Positions 17,248 through 25,675 of a stretch of DNA of 64,000 nt are shown here, in pieces (positions within the stretch are counted from its first letter, which is position 1; each line of letters starts with the position of its first letter). Source of the DNA: Rhodococcus koreensis (lineage in GTDB: Bacteria; Actinomycetota; Actinomycetes; Mycobacteriales; Mycobacteriaceae); the NCBI RefSeq assembly GCF_900105905.1, contig NZ_FNSV01000005.1:8885501-8949500 (forward strand). The letters run 5' to 3'. The translations under genes were made by a program, and so were the position numbers. The notes under the pieces are model-generated. The model was given only the letters and a program-made list of their open reading frames with translations. It did not search any database and was not told the origin of the DNA.

Positions 17248-17250
17248 CAA

Positions 17251-18123
17251 CTACCGGCGCGCAGGTACGAAGCGCCGGACCGCGCGGATCGTGGCGGCCG
17301 GTCGCGCCGGATGCCACACTTCGCGATCGGTGTACGACCAGGCATAGGTCGGGCTGCCGTCGCGAATGCAGTCGAGCAGCCGCGGTTCGTCGAGCTTGTC
17401 GGCCGACCATTCGTACAGGTCCTGCAGGCGCGGCCCGATCAGGCCGTAGTCCAGCAGCTCGCCGAGGTTGTGCTCGGCGGCGACGTACGTGGCGACGTCG
17501 TCACCGAGTGGATAGCGGTCGGGGAGAATCCGCGAAAGGGAGAGGAAGATCCCGGTCATCGACAGTCGCGGATCGCCGAGCAGGGGGCCTGCCGGCGCGA
17601 GCCGCCCGAGCGCCAGACGTGGCGCCGCGACCAAGGCGTGGGCGAAGAGAACGCGGAGCAGCACGACGTTGAGAAAGAAGCGCTCGGGACGGCTCTCGGT
17701 GTCGGCGAGGTCGCGATGGTCGAGGTAGGCGGAGACGATGCTCGCATTGTGGGCCCGGTACCAGGTGCGTGCGGTCGGATCGGCAACGAACAGCATCCAC
17801 AGGTCGACCGCGTGCGATGACGGCGTCCCTCCCATTCCGCCGCTCCGGGCGACGGCCTCGCACCCGTCGCGCAGCAGTCGCTCGTTGACTGCCCGCCACC
17901 ACGGACTCCCGGGAGGCGTCGCCTCGAGTGCGGCCAGCACGCCGCGGCCGACCTGCCAGCGCATGAACGACAGCGCCGCACGGCGAAACGGCAAATGCCG
18001 CGGTGCGTTGCCCACCGGACCGTGATACGTGCGGGCGCTCAGCTCGAGGCGGGCATCAGGGTCGTCACGCACGGCGTGGACCTGGCCGAGTGCCCAGTCT
18101 GCGGCGGAACCTCGCGAACTCAC
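17251..18123 (-). CDS. Uncharacterised actinobacterial protein, 290 residues
   Basis: A 290-residue, arginine-rich soluble protein without signal peptide. Notable stretches are Arg-Trp-Gln-Val-Gly-Arg-Gly-Val-Leu (about 55-63), Pro-Trp-Trp-Arg-Ala-Val-Asn-Glu-Arg-Leu-Leu-Arg-Asp-Gly, Trp-Tyr-Arg-Ala-His-Asn-Ala-Ser-Ile-Val-Ser-Ala-Tyr-Leu and Arg-Phe-Phe-Leu-Asn-Val-Val-Leu-Leu-Arg-Val. The last reads as a buried helix. The sequence is orderly and its codon use matches the neighbours, so the gene is real. I do not recognise a characterised family and assign no function. Its stop codon is three bases from the end of the convergent aldo-keto reductase gene. Confidence 0.7.
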   Translation of the reverse strand: MSSRGSAADWALGQVHAVRDDPDARLELSARTYHGPVGNAPRHLPFRRAALSFMRWQVGRGVLAALEATPPGSPWWRAVNERLLRDGCEAVARSGGMGGTPSSHAVDLWMLFVADPTARTWYRAHNASIVSAYLDHRDLADTESRPERFFLNVVLLRVLFAHALVAAPRLALGRLAPAGPLLGDPRLSMTGIFLSLSRILPDRYPLGDDVATYVAAEHNLGELLDYGLIGPRLQDLYEWSADKLDEPRLLDCIRDGSPTYAWSYTDREVWHPARPAATIRAVRRFVPARR

Positions 18124-18322
18124 CGTCCCATTGTCGGACCCGACCGGTCCGGGAGGAAAGCTCGAAACGGATTCGACACTTCCGCGACAATGATCACCCG
18201 CCTGACTCTTTCGAGTGAGACTGGCTCACGCTAGACAGCGATACCGACAAACAATGTTGGCCTGCAGAGTTCCGAATCGCACCCGCTGCACACGGGCGAG
18301 AGCAGGACGAAGGGAGGGGCAG

Positions 18323-18748
18323 ATGACCGCAGCTCATGCAGTCTCGATCGCGGTGACGTTCACCTGGCTCGGGATGGTCTTCGCGATCTCGTTCCTCGAG
18401 GCGCCGCTGAAGTTCCGTGCACCCGGGGTGACGGTGCGGCTCGGGCTGGGGATCGGCCGTCTCGTATTCCGGGCGCTGAACGTCACCGAGATGGTGTGGG
18501 CAGCGTTGCTCGTCGCCGGACTCCTCATCGAGGGGCCACCGGTCCGGGTGGCGGTGGCAGGCGCGACCGCGGTCGCGGTGCTGGTGGTTCAGCTGGTCGG
18601 GGTCCGGCCCCGGTTGACACGTCGATCCGACCGCGTCCTCGCCGGCGAGGACGTCCCGCGGTCTCACGCGCACTACGTCTACATCGGTCTGGAAGTGGTG
18701 AAAGTCGTCGCTCTGCTCGCAACCGGGGTGCTGCTCCTCGGTGTATGA
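18323..18748 (+). CDS. Small four-helix membrane protein of unknown function
   Basis: A 141-residue integral membrane protein with about four hydrophobic helices at residues 5-25, 45-65, 70-90 and 118-140. The start at ATG 18323 is well supported by GAAGGGAGGGG immediately upstream; the frame continues upstream but without coding character. A conserved-looking feature is Phe-Leu-Glu-Ala-Pro-Leu-Lys-Phe-Arg-Ala-Pro-Gly-Val between helices 1 and 2. It stands alone between the uncharacterised gene and the binding-protein remnant. No function can be assigned. Confidence 0.65.
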   Translation: MTAAHAVSIAVTFTWLGMVFAISFLEAPLKFRAPGVTVRLGLGIGRLVFRALNVTEMVWAALLVAGLLIEGPPVRVAVAGATAVAVLVVQLVGVRPRLTRRSDRVLAGEDVPRSHAHYVYIGLEVVKVVALLATGVLLLGV

Positions 18749-18770
18749 CCGGGTGCACCGAAGGGCTCGA

Positions 18771-19310
18771 TCACTGGGCGCGGGGTCTCGCGCTCAGCGT
18801 GTGCCGTCGGCGGCGTTTCGACATCGCCCGCTGGATGGCCTCGACGAGGTCGGCGTTGGTATCGCATGTGACGATGGTGGCATCGTTGCCGGCGGTCTCT
18901 TCGGACTGCACGGCAGTGAGGGCGATGGCGGCATCGAGCGCCACGACGTGGTCGATCGTAGGGTCCTGTTGGAGCTTGGCGGTGATGGACGCCTCGACGG
19001 ATGTCATGTCTTGGCTGTTGACATTGAGAACCTCGCTGTTGCCGCCCGACAGGCCCTGCGCCACACCGGCGCAGCGGGCTTCGAGGGAGACGTTGCCCTG
19101 TTCGTGGTTGATGCAGAGCGTTCTGCGGGCGTCCTCGGCGGCGCGGACCGACGGGCCCATGGCGTCAGGTGTGGCCAGGGTGAGTGCGATCCCGCGGGAG
19201 AGGTCAGAGTGCGGGTGGTTTTCATCGTGCGGTCTCCGATTCGGCGGGATCAACGCTCGGCCTACGTCGAGATGGGCAAACTGCGCCGTGCAGAAGCTCG
19301 TCGCTCGCAT
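18771..19310 (-). pseudogene. Remnant of a sugar-type periplasmic binding protein gene
   Basis: On the minus strand the translation contains a block typical of ribose/inositol-type ABC binding proteins: Cys-Ile-Asn-His-Glu-Gln-Gly-Asn-Val-Ser-Leu-Glu-Ala-Arg-Cys-Ala-Gly, then Glu-Ala-Ser-Ile-Thr-Ala-Lys-Leu-Gln-Gln-Asp-Pro, and Val-Thr-Cys-Asp-Thr-Asn-Ala-Asp-Leu-Val-Glu-Ala-Ile. A complete protein would have about 330 residues, a signal peptide and a long C-terminal lobe. Here the match stops at Leu-Val-Glu-Ala-Ile and is followed by an arginine-rich unrelated tail, and no signal peptide is found upstream. It is best read as the surviving middle of a decayed gene. It lies divergent to GlnX pair 1, as the intact sugar-binding protein does beside pair 2. 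Confidence 0.7.
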
Positions 19311-19521
19311 CGAGGGACCGGAAAGCCGCGCGTACGGTCAGCCTGCTCGACCCGACCCTGCTACCCCGCAGGACCTCGGGTTCACCCGCACGCTCCGATT
19401 GAGCGCAACCGACGACCATCATGTCGGTCCGTCGACCACCACCTTCGGTGCACACTGGACTCAGCCACCCTGCCCGGATCGGTGCTCAACCGAAATCGCG
19501 GCGGCGGTGCAGGAGGGCCGG

Positions 19522-20862
19522 ATGTTCCACCGCGGCGACCACGTGGTCACCGAAACCCCGACGCTCGACGAGGATCTGCTCGTCGAGCCCGAGGGGCGCC
19601 GCCCGTGGGTCGAATTCCTCACGTCCACCCCCGGACGGCTGTCCGTGCTGGGGATCGCGCTCATCGCCGTGGTCATCGCCGCCGGCGTGATCACCTCGGC
19701 GGCGGTCGGTGCGCGGCAACAGCGAGTCGAGGTACTGCGCACCCACACCGAGCCCCTGGCGAACGCCGCCCAGGCCCTCTACAGCTCACTGTCGATCGCC
19801 GATGCCGCCGCGACGACCTCCTTCATCTCCGGTGGCGAGTCGGGTACCGGCGCGGAGCAGTTCACGCAGGCGGTGGGGGACGCGTCGAATGCGCTGGTCA
19901 CGGCGACCAATGGGGTGTCGTCTCAGGATGCCGAATCGCTGGCACTCTTGTCGGACGTCGTGCGCAACCTCGCCGAGTACTTCAACCTCGTCGCCACGGC
20001 TCAAGCGAACGATCGGGCCGGAAACCCCGTCGGGGTGGCCTATCTGTCCGATGCGTCCGCGCTCATGCAGCACACCATCCTCCCGTTGGCGGAGCAGCTC
20101 TACGTCCGTCAGGCCGAGGCGGTCGCCGAGACTCAGACGCACACGGCCCAACTGCCCGCGGCCGCGTTCACGGTGACCGCGGCCGCCGTCGTCGCGCTCG
20201 TTCTCGCCCAGCTGTACGTCGTGCGGAAGAGCAAGCGCCGGTTCAACCCCGGGCTCGCTGTCGGGACGCTGCTCATGGCGGGACTCCTGATCTGGCTGAT
20301 CGCCGGAAGCCTGGTGTCGACGTCGGCCAGCGAACACGCGAGAACCGAAGGAACACAACCCATCAACACTGTTGCGCGCGCTCGTATCCTGGCGCAGCAA
20401 GCCCGCGCCGACGAGACCCTCGCCCTCCTGCAGCGCGGGGCCGACACTCAATCGGAAGTCGACTACATGCGGCACTCCCAGGCGTTGTCCGACGAGCTCA
20501 CCCGGCAGCTGGACAGCTCGCACGGCGACGTCGCCGCGGCCGACCTCCGCGACGCCGTGGCGGCCCGCGACGGCTGGCTGGCCGCGCACCGGGACATCGA
20601 GATCGCCCTCGAGCGCGGTGACTACCCGACCGCCGCGGCGATCGCCGCCGGGTCCGGCTCCGGCACGTCGGCCGCGAAGTTCGCGGCCATGGACGCGGCC
20701 CTCCGAAAGGCGATCGACCGACTTCGCGACGACGAGGCAAGCGCCGTGACCGACGCCTATCGGTCGATGTCGTCCTTGGCGATCGGTAGCATGATTATTG
20801 GCGTGTCCTGCGGATTCGCCGTCGGCGGGGGTATCTGGCCGCGACTGAACGAGTACCACTGA
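19522..20862 (+). CDS. GlnX-like four-helix membrane sensor protein (copy 1)
   Basis: A 446-residue membrane protein with helices at about 40-62, 212-234, 244-266 and 415-438, and two outer helical domains at about 65-210 and 270-410. This is the layout of GlnX (Rv0412c in M. tuberculosis), with recognisable Thr-Pro-Gly-Arg-Leu-Ser-Val-Leu, Ser-Leu-Ser-Ile-Ala-Asp-Ala-Ala and Leu-Met-Gln-His-Thr-Ile-Leu-Pro-Leu-Ala-Glu. The start ATG 19522 has AGGAGG five bases upstream. GlnX works with the lipoprotein GlnH to pass amino-acid availability to kinase PknG. The downstream GlnH-like gene overlaps as TGATG. No pknG follows, unlike the canonical operon. It ends in Asn-Glu-Tyr-His; copy 2 ends in Ser-Glu-Tyr-His. 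Confidence 0.85.
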   Translation: MFHRGDHVVTETPTLDEDLLVEPEGRRPWVEFLTSTPGRLSVLGIALIAVVIAAGVITSAAVGARQQRVEVLRTHTEPLANAAQALYSSLSIADAAATTSFISGGESGTGAEQFTQAVGDASNALVTATNGVSSQDAESLALLSDVVRNLAEYFNLVATAQANDRAGNPVGVAYLSDASALMQHTILPLAEQLYVRQAEAVAETQTHTAQLPAAAFTVTAAAVVALVLAQLYVVRKSKRRFNPGLAVGTLLMAGLLIWLIAGSLVSTSASEHARTEGTQPINTVARARILAQQARADETLALLQRGADTQSEVDYMRHSQALSDELTRQLDSSHGDVAAADLRDAVAARDGWLAAHRDIEIALERGDYPTAAAIAAGSGSGTSAAKFAAMDAALRKAIDRLRDDEASAVTDAYRSMSSLAIGSMIIGVSCGFAVGGGIWPRLNEYH

Positions 20863-21884
20863 TGACGCAGGTGAGGATTTCGAGACCGGGGGCGACGCCG
20901 CGTGCTCGGCTCCTGGTCGGCATTCTCGCGGTCGCCGTCCTCGCCGGCTGCGCAACACCCGACCCCCTCACCCCGACGGTCGCGGGCACGTACACCACAC
21001 GACCGATGACAAACGGTGCACAGATCATCCCGCCCACGAACAACCCGCCGCCTGCAGGACCGTCCCCCGAGTCGTGCGGAGCCCTCGCGAGCCTGCGGCC
21101 CGGCCCGCAGCCCCCGCCCGGGCAGATGCCGCCCGGTGGGTCACTCGCCGAGATCGCGTCGCGCGGCCGGTTGATTGTCGGTGTGGACCAGAACACGAAC
21201 CCGTTCAGCTTCCGCGACCCGACCACGGGCACCCTGCAGGGCTTCGACATCGACGTGGCGAAGGAGATCACCAAGGACATCTTCGGCGATCCGGCAAAAG
21301 TCGAATTCCGGCTGCTCACCTCGGCCGGCCGGTTCACAGCACTCGAGCACAACGATGTCGACGTCGTCGTTCACGCCACCGCGATCACGTGCGAACGCGC
21401 CCAACGCGTCGCCTTCTCCACCGAGTACTTCCGCGCCTTTCAGCGAATCATGGTCCCGCGGGGTTCCGACATCACGGGACCGGCGGACCTGGCCGGAAAG
21501 CGGGTCTGTACGTTCGTCGACACCACGTCGCTTCCCACCGTCCAACGGGTCGCGCCGGAGGCCACGATCGTCGCGGTCCCCGATTGGGACGACTGCCTCG
21601 TCACCATGCAGAAACGGCAGGCCGACGCGACCAGCACCTCCGACTCGCTCCTGGCCGGCCTGGTGTCCCAGGACCCGCATTTTCAGATCGTGGGGCCACC
21701 GATGGAGGACGAAGAGCACTGGGGAATCGGTGTCAACAAGTACAAGGACGACCTGGTGCGGTTCGTCAACGGCACCCTCGACCGCCTGCGCGCGGACGGC
21801 ACGTGGATGCGCCTGTACGACCGGTGGCTCGCCGCTTCGCTCGGGCCGATCGCAGGCCCACCCCCGGCCACCTATCGAGATTGA
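20862..21884 (+). CDS. GlnH-like amino-acid-binding lipoprotein (copy 1)
   Basis: A 340-residue lipoprotein: hydrophobic start ending in Leu-Ala-Gly-Cys (Cys27), a Pro-rich linker to about 100, then a family-3 solute-binding domain. The domain begins Leu-Ile-Val-Gly-Val-Asp-Gln-Asn-Thr-Asn-Pro-Phe-Ser-Phe-Arg-Asp, followed by Gly-Phe-Asp-Ile-Asp-Val-Ala-Lys-Glu-Ile and later Phe-Val-Asn-Gly-Thr-Leu. In mycobacteria GlnH binds Asp, Glu or Gln outside the cell and signals through GlnX and PknG rather than feeding a transporter. The start codon overlaps the GlnX stop, so the two are co-translated. No ABC permease is nearby, which supports a sensing rather than an uptake role. Confidence 0.85.
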   Translation: MTQVRISRPGATPRARLLVGILAVAVLAGCATPDPLTPTVAGTYTTRPMTNGAQIIPPTNNPPPAGPSPESCGALASLRPGPQPPPGQMPPGGSLAEIASRGRLIVGVDQNTNPFSFRDPTTGTLQGFDIDVAKEITKDIFGDPAKVEFRLLTSAGRFTALEHNDVDVVVHATAITCERAQRVAFSTEYFRAFQRIMVPRGSDITGPADLAGKRVCTFVDTTSLPTVQRVAPEATIVAVPDWDDCLVTMQKRQADATSTSDSLLAGLVSQDPHFQIVGPPMEDEEHWGIGVNKYKDDLVRFVNGTLDRLRADGTWMRLYDRWLAASLGPIAGPPPATYRD

Positions 21885-21931
21885 AAGGACGGGGTCGCAC
21901 CACGAGTGTTCATGCGTTCGCGCATCCTCTC

Positions 21932-21949
21932 TAACTAAAAATTTAGTCA
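21932..21949. promoter_or_regulatory. TetR-type operator, site 1 (TAACTAA-AAAT-TTAGTCA)
   Basis: An 18-bp near-perfect palindrome with 7-base arms and a 4-base spacer lies 73 bases before the exported agmatine deiminase. A -10-like TAGTAT follows at 21953-21958, so the site overlaps the promoter. It matches the site at 31299-31316 at 16 of 18 positions, upstream of the other deiminase. The TetR gene at 23211 is the obvious candidate binder. Confidence 0.65.
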
Positions 21950-22021
21950 GGCTAGTATGGTCGCAGTGGGTTATCGGCTGGACCGGAGTTGCGATGCAAG
22001 GGAAAAAGGAAAAACAGAGTG

Positions 22022-23143
22022 ATGCTCAGACGGCGCTTCATCCAGTCGGGGCTGGCCGCGGTCGGAGGGCTGCTGGTAGCAGCGTGTACCGACCCGGTGT
22101 CCTACCTCGAAGGTGGCAGCAGCGCCGATGAGGATGATCAGCGGATGTGGCGAATGCCCGAGGAGGGGGAACCGCACAAGCGGACCTGGATGGCGTTCGG
22201 TGCGAGTGAGGAGATCTGGGGAGCCGAGCTGCTTCCCGAGGTCCGCCGCAACCTCGCCGCCATCGCACAGGCGATCGCGCAGTTCGAGCCCGTCTCGATG
22301 CTGGTACGCGAAGAGGAACTCGACCTGGCCCGCGGGCTCGTCGGCCCCGCCGTCGAACTGGTAGCGGCCCCGCTCGACGACCTCTGGATGCGCGACACCG
22401 GCCCGGTGTTCGTCGAGGGTAACGGGACCAGGGCCGGGATCAACTTCAACTTCAACGGCTGGGGCGAAAAGCAGGACTTCGACCAGGATGCGGGAGTGGC
22501 GGACATCGTCACGGGCAGCGCCGGCGTCGAATCGTTGCCCACCGACCTCATCCTCGAGGGCGGCGGGATCGAGGTCGACGGCGAAGGAACCGCCATCATC
22601 ACCGAAAGCTGCGTGCTCAACGACAACCGCAACCCCGGATGGTCCAAGGCGGACGTCGAGGCCGAACTGAGACCGCTGCTCGGGCTCGACAAGATCGTCT
22701 GGCTGCCCGGGATCGCGGGCAAGGACATCACCGACGGCCACACCGACTTCTACGCCCGTTTCGCCCGTCCCGGCGTGGTCGTCGCCGGGTACGATCCGGA
22801 TCCGGAATCGTTCGACCACGACGTGACCACCCGTCACCTCGAGACCCTCGAGGCGGCGATGGATGCGCAAGGCCGCACGCTCGAGGTCGTGGTACTCGAG
22901 GCGCCGGGTTCCGTTCGGCCCGAGTTCGAATCGGACGACTTCGCGGCCGGATACATCAACTTCTACGTCTGCAACGGCGCCGTGATCGCACCCGAGTTCG
23001 GTGACCCGGCCGCGGACGAGGCCGCCAGACAGGAACTCGAACGACTCTTCCCCGACCGTCGTGTTGTGCAGATCAACATCGACGCCATCGCCGCCGGCGG
23101 CGGCGGAATCCACTGCACCACCCAGCGAGAGCCCGCGGGCTGA
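22022..23143 (+). CDS. Exported agmatine deiminase (peptidyl-arginine-deiminase family) lipoprotein
   Basis: A 373-residue guanidine-modifying enzyme of the agmatine deiminase/PPAD family, which converts agmatine to N-carbamoylputrescine and ammonia. Catalytic blocks are present: Asp-Leu-Trp-Met-Arg-Asp-Thr-Gly-Pro, Glu-Gly-Gly-Gly-Ile-Glu-Val-Asp-Gly-Glu-Gly, Asp-Gly-His-Thr-Asp and the final Gly-Gly-Gly-Gly-Ile-His-Cys-Thr-Thr-Gln with the nucleophile Cys. Unusually it starts with Arg-Arg-Arg-Phe-Ile (3-7), a twin-arginine motif, and a Val-Ala-Ala-Cys lipobox (Cys22), so it should be a folded lipoprotein outside the membrane. A weak GGA-containing ribosome site precedes ATG 22022. It is followed by the TetR gene and preceded by a palindromic operator. 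A role on peptidyl arginine or another guanidine compound is possible. Confidence 0.85.
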   Translation: MLRRRFIQSGLAAVGGLLVAACTDPVSYLEGGSSADEDDQRMWRMPEEGEPHKRTWMAFGASEEIWGAELLPEVRRNLAAIAQAIAQFEPVSMLVREEELDLARGLVGPAVELVAAPLDDLWMRDTGPVFVEGNGTRAGINFNFNGWGEKQDFDQDAGVADIVTGSAGVESLPTDLILEGGGIEVDGEGTAIITESCVLNDNRNPGWSKADVEAELRPLLGLDKIVWLPGIAGKDITDGHTDFYARFARPGVVVAGYDPDPESFDHDVTTRHLETLEAAMDAQGRTLEVVVLEAPGSVRPEFESDDFAAGYINFYVCNGAVIAPEFGDPAADEAARQELERLFPDRRVVQINIDAIAAGGGGIHCTTQREPAG

Positions 23144-23210
23144 TCGCGCGCTGCGTCAACCGAGGTCTCCGCACCGGCCGCCCCGCCGCCTTCCCGTAAA
23201 GTGAGGTTCC

Positions 23211-23786
23211 GTGTCCGAACGTCAGACGTTGATTCTGGAAGCAGCCGTCCGTGTGATCGCGCAAAGTGGTGTGCGCGGGCTGCGGATCGAGAAGCTCGCC
23301 GCCGAGGCCAGGGTCTCGACCGCCCTGATCTATTACCACTTCCAGGACCGGGCAGGTGTGTTGCGCCGCGCCCTCGAGCACATCAACGAGAGGGCCGAGC
23401 GCTACACCACGGAGGCCCTTGCCTCGACGAACCCTCGGACCCAGCTCGAACAGACGCTCCTGCTCGAGATTCAGAACACCCCCTCCGTCCGTGAAAACAG
23501 CATCGCCTGGGGCGAACTCCGGGCCACCGCAATCTTCGACGAAGACCTCCGCGACCAACTCCGCGACGCGACCCGCGCCTGGGCAAAGGACGTCGAAACC
23601 CTCATCGTCGAGGCGCAGGCCGTCGAACTGGCCGACCCGGACGCCGACCCCGCCGATGCCTCCGAACGCCTCACCGCCCTTATCGAGGGGCTGAGCGAAC
23701 GCTGGCTCAGCGGATCCATCACCCTCGAACGGGCCCAGCAGCTCGCCGCCGGAGCGATCACCGCAGAACTCGGACCCCGGCCCTGA
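23211..23786 (+). CDS. TetR-family transcriptional regulator
   Basis: A 191-residue regulator with GTG start at 23211. The N-terminal HTH is typical: Ile-Leu-Glu-Ala-Ala-Val-Arg-Val-Ile, Leu-Arg-Ile-Glu-Lys-Leu-Ala-Ala-Glu-Ala-Arg-Val-Ser-Thr-Ala-Leu-Ile-Tyr-Tyr-His-Phe. The remaining 130 residues form the helical ligand-binding and dimer domain. It lies 67 bases behind the exported deiminase on the same strand and ends 16 bases from the convergent ABC operon. Both flanking units carry the same palindrome in their promoter regions, so it probably represses both and responds to agmatine or a product (inference). Confidence 0.92.
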   Translation: MSERQTLILEAAVRVIAQSGVRGLRIEKLAAEARVSTALIYYHFQDRAGVLRRALEHINERAERYTTEALASTNPRTQLEQTLLLEIQNTPSVRENSIAWGELRATAIFDEDLRDQLRDATRAWAKDVETLIVEAQAVELADPDADPADASERLTALIEGLSERWLSGSITLERAQQLAAGAITAELGPRP

Positions 23787-23802
23787 CGGTGCGCTCTCGC
23801 AC

Positions 23803-24630
23803 CTACGTTCCGGGTGCGGTGGGCGTTCTGGAATCGTCGGGCCGCACCGGCCGCCGCTGTGGTCTCCATCCGGGGAGGGGAACGCTGTCGAGCAGCGTGC
23901 GGGTGTAGGGGTGCCGGGGATCGCGGAGCAGATCCTCCGTTCGACTGCTCTCGACGATTCGCCCGTTCTGCATCACGATGACGTGTTCGGTGACCTGCCG
24001 GACGACTGCGAGATCGTGGGTGATGAATACGTACGAGATCCCGGTCGCGTCGCGGATGTCGGCGAGCAGGTTCAGAATCTGAGCCTGGATGGACACGTCG
24101 AGAGCCGCGACGGCTTCATCGAGCACGAGCACGCGAGGTTCGGCTGCGAGGGCACGCGCGATCGCGACGCGCTGCCGCTGGCCACCCGACAGGTGGCCGG
24201 GCATGGAGGCCAGCAGCCGCGTATCGAGCGACACCAGGTCGGCGATCTCCTGCACACGATCGGAATGCGTTGCTCCCGACTGGGTGTCGTACAGCCGCAC
24301 CGCCTCGGTGAGCGTCTGCTGAATCGTCTTGTGCGGGTCGAGGCTCGTGTACGGATCCTGGAACACCATCTGCGCCTCGCGTGCCCGCGCGCGCCGGGCA
24401 CGGGTCGCCCGGGACGGGAGGGAGCGGTCGATGCCGCAGCAGGTGATGGTGCCGGCGCTCGGCTGCTCCAGGCCGATGATCATGCGGGCGACGGTCGTCT
24501 TGCCGGAGCCCGATTCGCCCACGACGCCGAGCGAGGAGCCCGCGGCAAGTTCGAACGTGACACCGTCGACCGCCGTGAACGTGCCGAAGGTCTTGCTGAG
24601 ACCGGTCACCGTCAGCACCGGGTCAGTCAT
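23803..24630 (-). CDS. Oligopeptide/dipeptide-type ABC transporter ATPase (second ATPase, DppF-like)
   Basis: A 275-residue ATPase of the nickel/peptide/opine importer class. Walker A is Gly-Glu-Ser-Gly-Ser-Gly-Lys-Thr-Thr (about 37-45), the signature is Leu-Ser-Gly-Gly-Gln-Arg-Gln-Arg, Walker B is Val-Leu-Val-Leu-Asp-Glu-Ala, and the switch His is in Phe-Ile-Thr-His-Asp. Walker B reads Asp-Glu-Ala-Val-Ala-Ala-Leu-Asp instead of the more usual Asp-Glu-Pro-Thr-Ser-Ala-Leu-Asp. It overlaps the preceding ATPase gene by eight bases and is the last gene of the agmatine-linked operon. It powers import together with the first ATPase, two permeases and the binding lipoprotein. Confidence 0.92.
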   Translation of the reverse strand: MTDPVLTVTGLSKTFGTFTAVDGVTFELAAGSSLGVVGESGSGKTTVARMIIGLEQPSAGTITCCGIDRSLPSRATRARRARAREAQMVFQDPYTSLDPHKTIQQTLTEAVRLYDTQSGATHSDRVQEIADLVSLDTRLLASMPGHLSGGQRQRVAIARALAAEPRVLVLDEAVAALDVSIQAQILNLLADIRDATGISYVFITHDLAVVRQVTEHVIVMQNGRIVESSRTEDLLRDPRHPYTRTLLDSVPLPGWRPQRRPVRPDDSRTPTAPGT

Positions 24631-25675
24631 TCGGAGTTCCTTCCTGAAGTGGATCGTGATTGTCGATGCGCAGACAGCGCACCGCGTGGTCGGATTCTCG
24701 GATTAGGGGGACCGGCCCCGACTCCGTGCAGAGTGTGAGGCTGCGGGGGCACCGGTCGGCGAATGCGCAGGTCTCTGCGGCCTCCCATGCTCCGATCGGG
24801 CGGCCGGGGACGGCGGCGAGCCTGGGCCGTGGATGGTCCAGATCCGGGCGGGCCGCGGCGAGTGCCGCCGTGTAGGGGTGTCGCGGATGATGGTGCAGTC
24901 CGGTGGAGGCCTGGGTCTCCACGATCTGGCCGGCGTACATGACCGACGTCCGATCGCACACGGCGGCAGCCAGATCGAGGTCGTGAGTGATGAACAGCAG
25001 GGCGACACCCGCATCGTGACGCAGTTCGTCGAGAATGGCCATCACCTCCGACTGCGTGGTGACATCGAGGGCGGTGGTGGGCTCGTCGGCGAGGATCAGC
25101 TTCGGGTCGGACAGCAGGGCCGAGGCGATCATCACCCGCTGCAGCATCCCGCCGGACAGGTCGCCGGGGTACTGGCGCATCCGCCGGGCGGTGTCGGTGA
25201 TGCCGACCTCCGACAGTATTCTCTGGGCACGGCGGGTCGCCTCGTGCCGGTCGACGCGGGCGACGATTCGGAGTTGTTCGGTGAGGAAGTCCCCGACGCG
25301 CCGGACCGGATTGATGTACGCCCGGGGGTCCTGGAATATCACCGAAATTCCGCTGCGGGCCCGGAGCAGCGATTCGCCCCGCAGACTCAGCATCTCGTGT
25401 CCCTCGAGCCGGACGGTGCCCCTCGTGGTCGCCCGCTCCGGTAGCAGCCGGGCGATCGCCCGCAGGGTCATGGACTTGCCGGCACCGGATTCACCCACAA
25501 GCCCGAGGGCCTCGCCGCGCTGGATCGTCAGTGACACATCACGGAGAACCTGCCGCGTCTGGCCGGCGACATCGAGCGTCAGGTTCAGCCCCTCGACGGC
25601 GACGAGCGGGGCGGTCGGCGCCGGCGCCGCCGAAATGGGCGAACGAGATGCGAGGTGGGATATCGCTTCTGTCAT
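24623..25675 (-). CDS. Oligopeptide/dipeptide-type ABC transporter ATPase (first ATPase, DppD-like)
   Basis: A 350-residue ATPase with Walker A Gly-Glu-Ser-Gly-Ala-Gly-Lys-Ser, signature Leu-Ser-Gly-Gly-Met-Leu-Gln-Arg, Walker B Leu-Ile-Leu-Ala-Asp-Glu-Pro-Thr-Thr-Ala-Leu-Asp and switch His in Phe-Ile-Thr-His-Asp. The C-terminal part has the cysteine-containing oligo_HPY extension of this importer class (Cys-Ala-Phe-Ala-Asp-Arg-Cys-Pro and two further Cys), which may hold an iron-sulfur or zinc site. The ATG at 25675 overlaps the permease stop by four bases. A long in-frame extension exists upstream but lies inside the permease gene and was not used. Confidence 0.92.
   Translation of the reverse strand: MTEAISHLASRSPISAAPAPTAPLVAVEGLNLTLDVAGQTRQVLRDVSLTIQRGEALGLVGESGAGKSMTLRAIARLLPERATTRGTVRLEGHEMLSLRGESLLRARSGISVIFQDPRAYINPVRRVGDFLTEQLRIVARVDRHEATRRAQRILSEVGITDTARRMRQYPGDLSGGMLQRVMIASALLSDPKLILADEPTTALDVTTQSEVMAILDELRHDAGVALLFITHDLDLAAAVCDRTSVMYAGQIVETQASTGLHHHPRHPYTAALAAARPDLDHPRPRLAAVPGRPIGAWEAAETCAFADRCPRSLTLCTESGPVPLIRESDHAVRCLRIDNHDPLQEGTPND

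Noticed and set aside
18496..19521. Upstream extension of the GlnX copy 1 frame
   Set aside because: AGGAGG at 19511 and the family start at 19522 define the gene; the extension overlaps the binding-protein remnant and the four-helix membrane gene.
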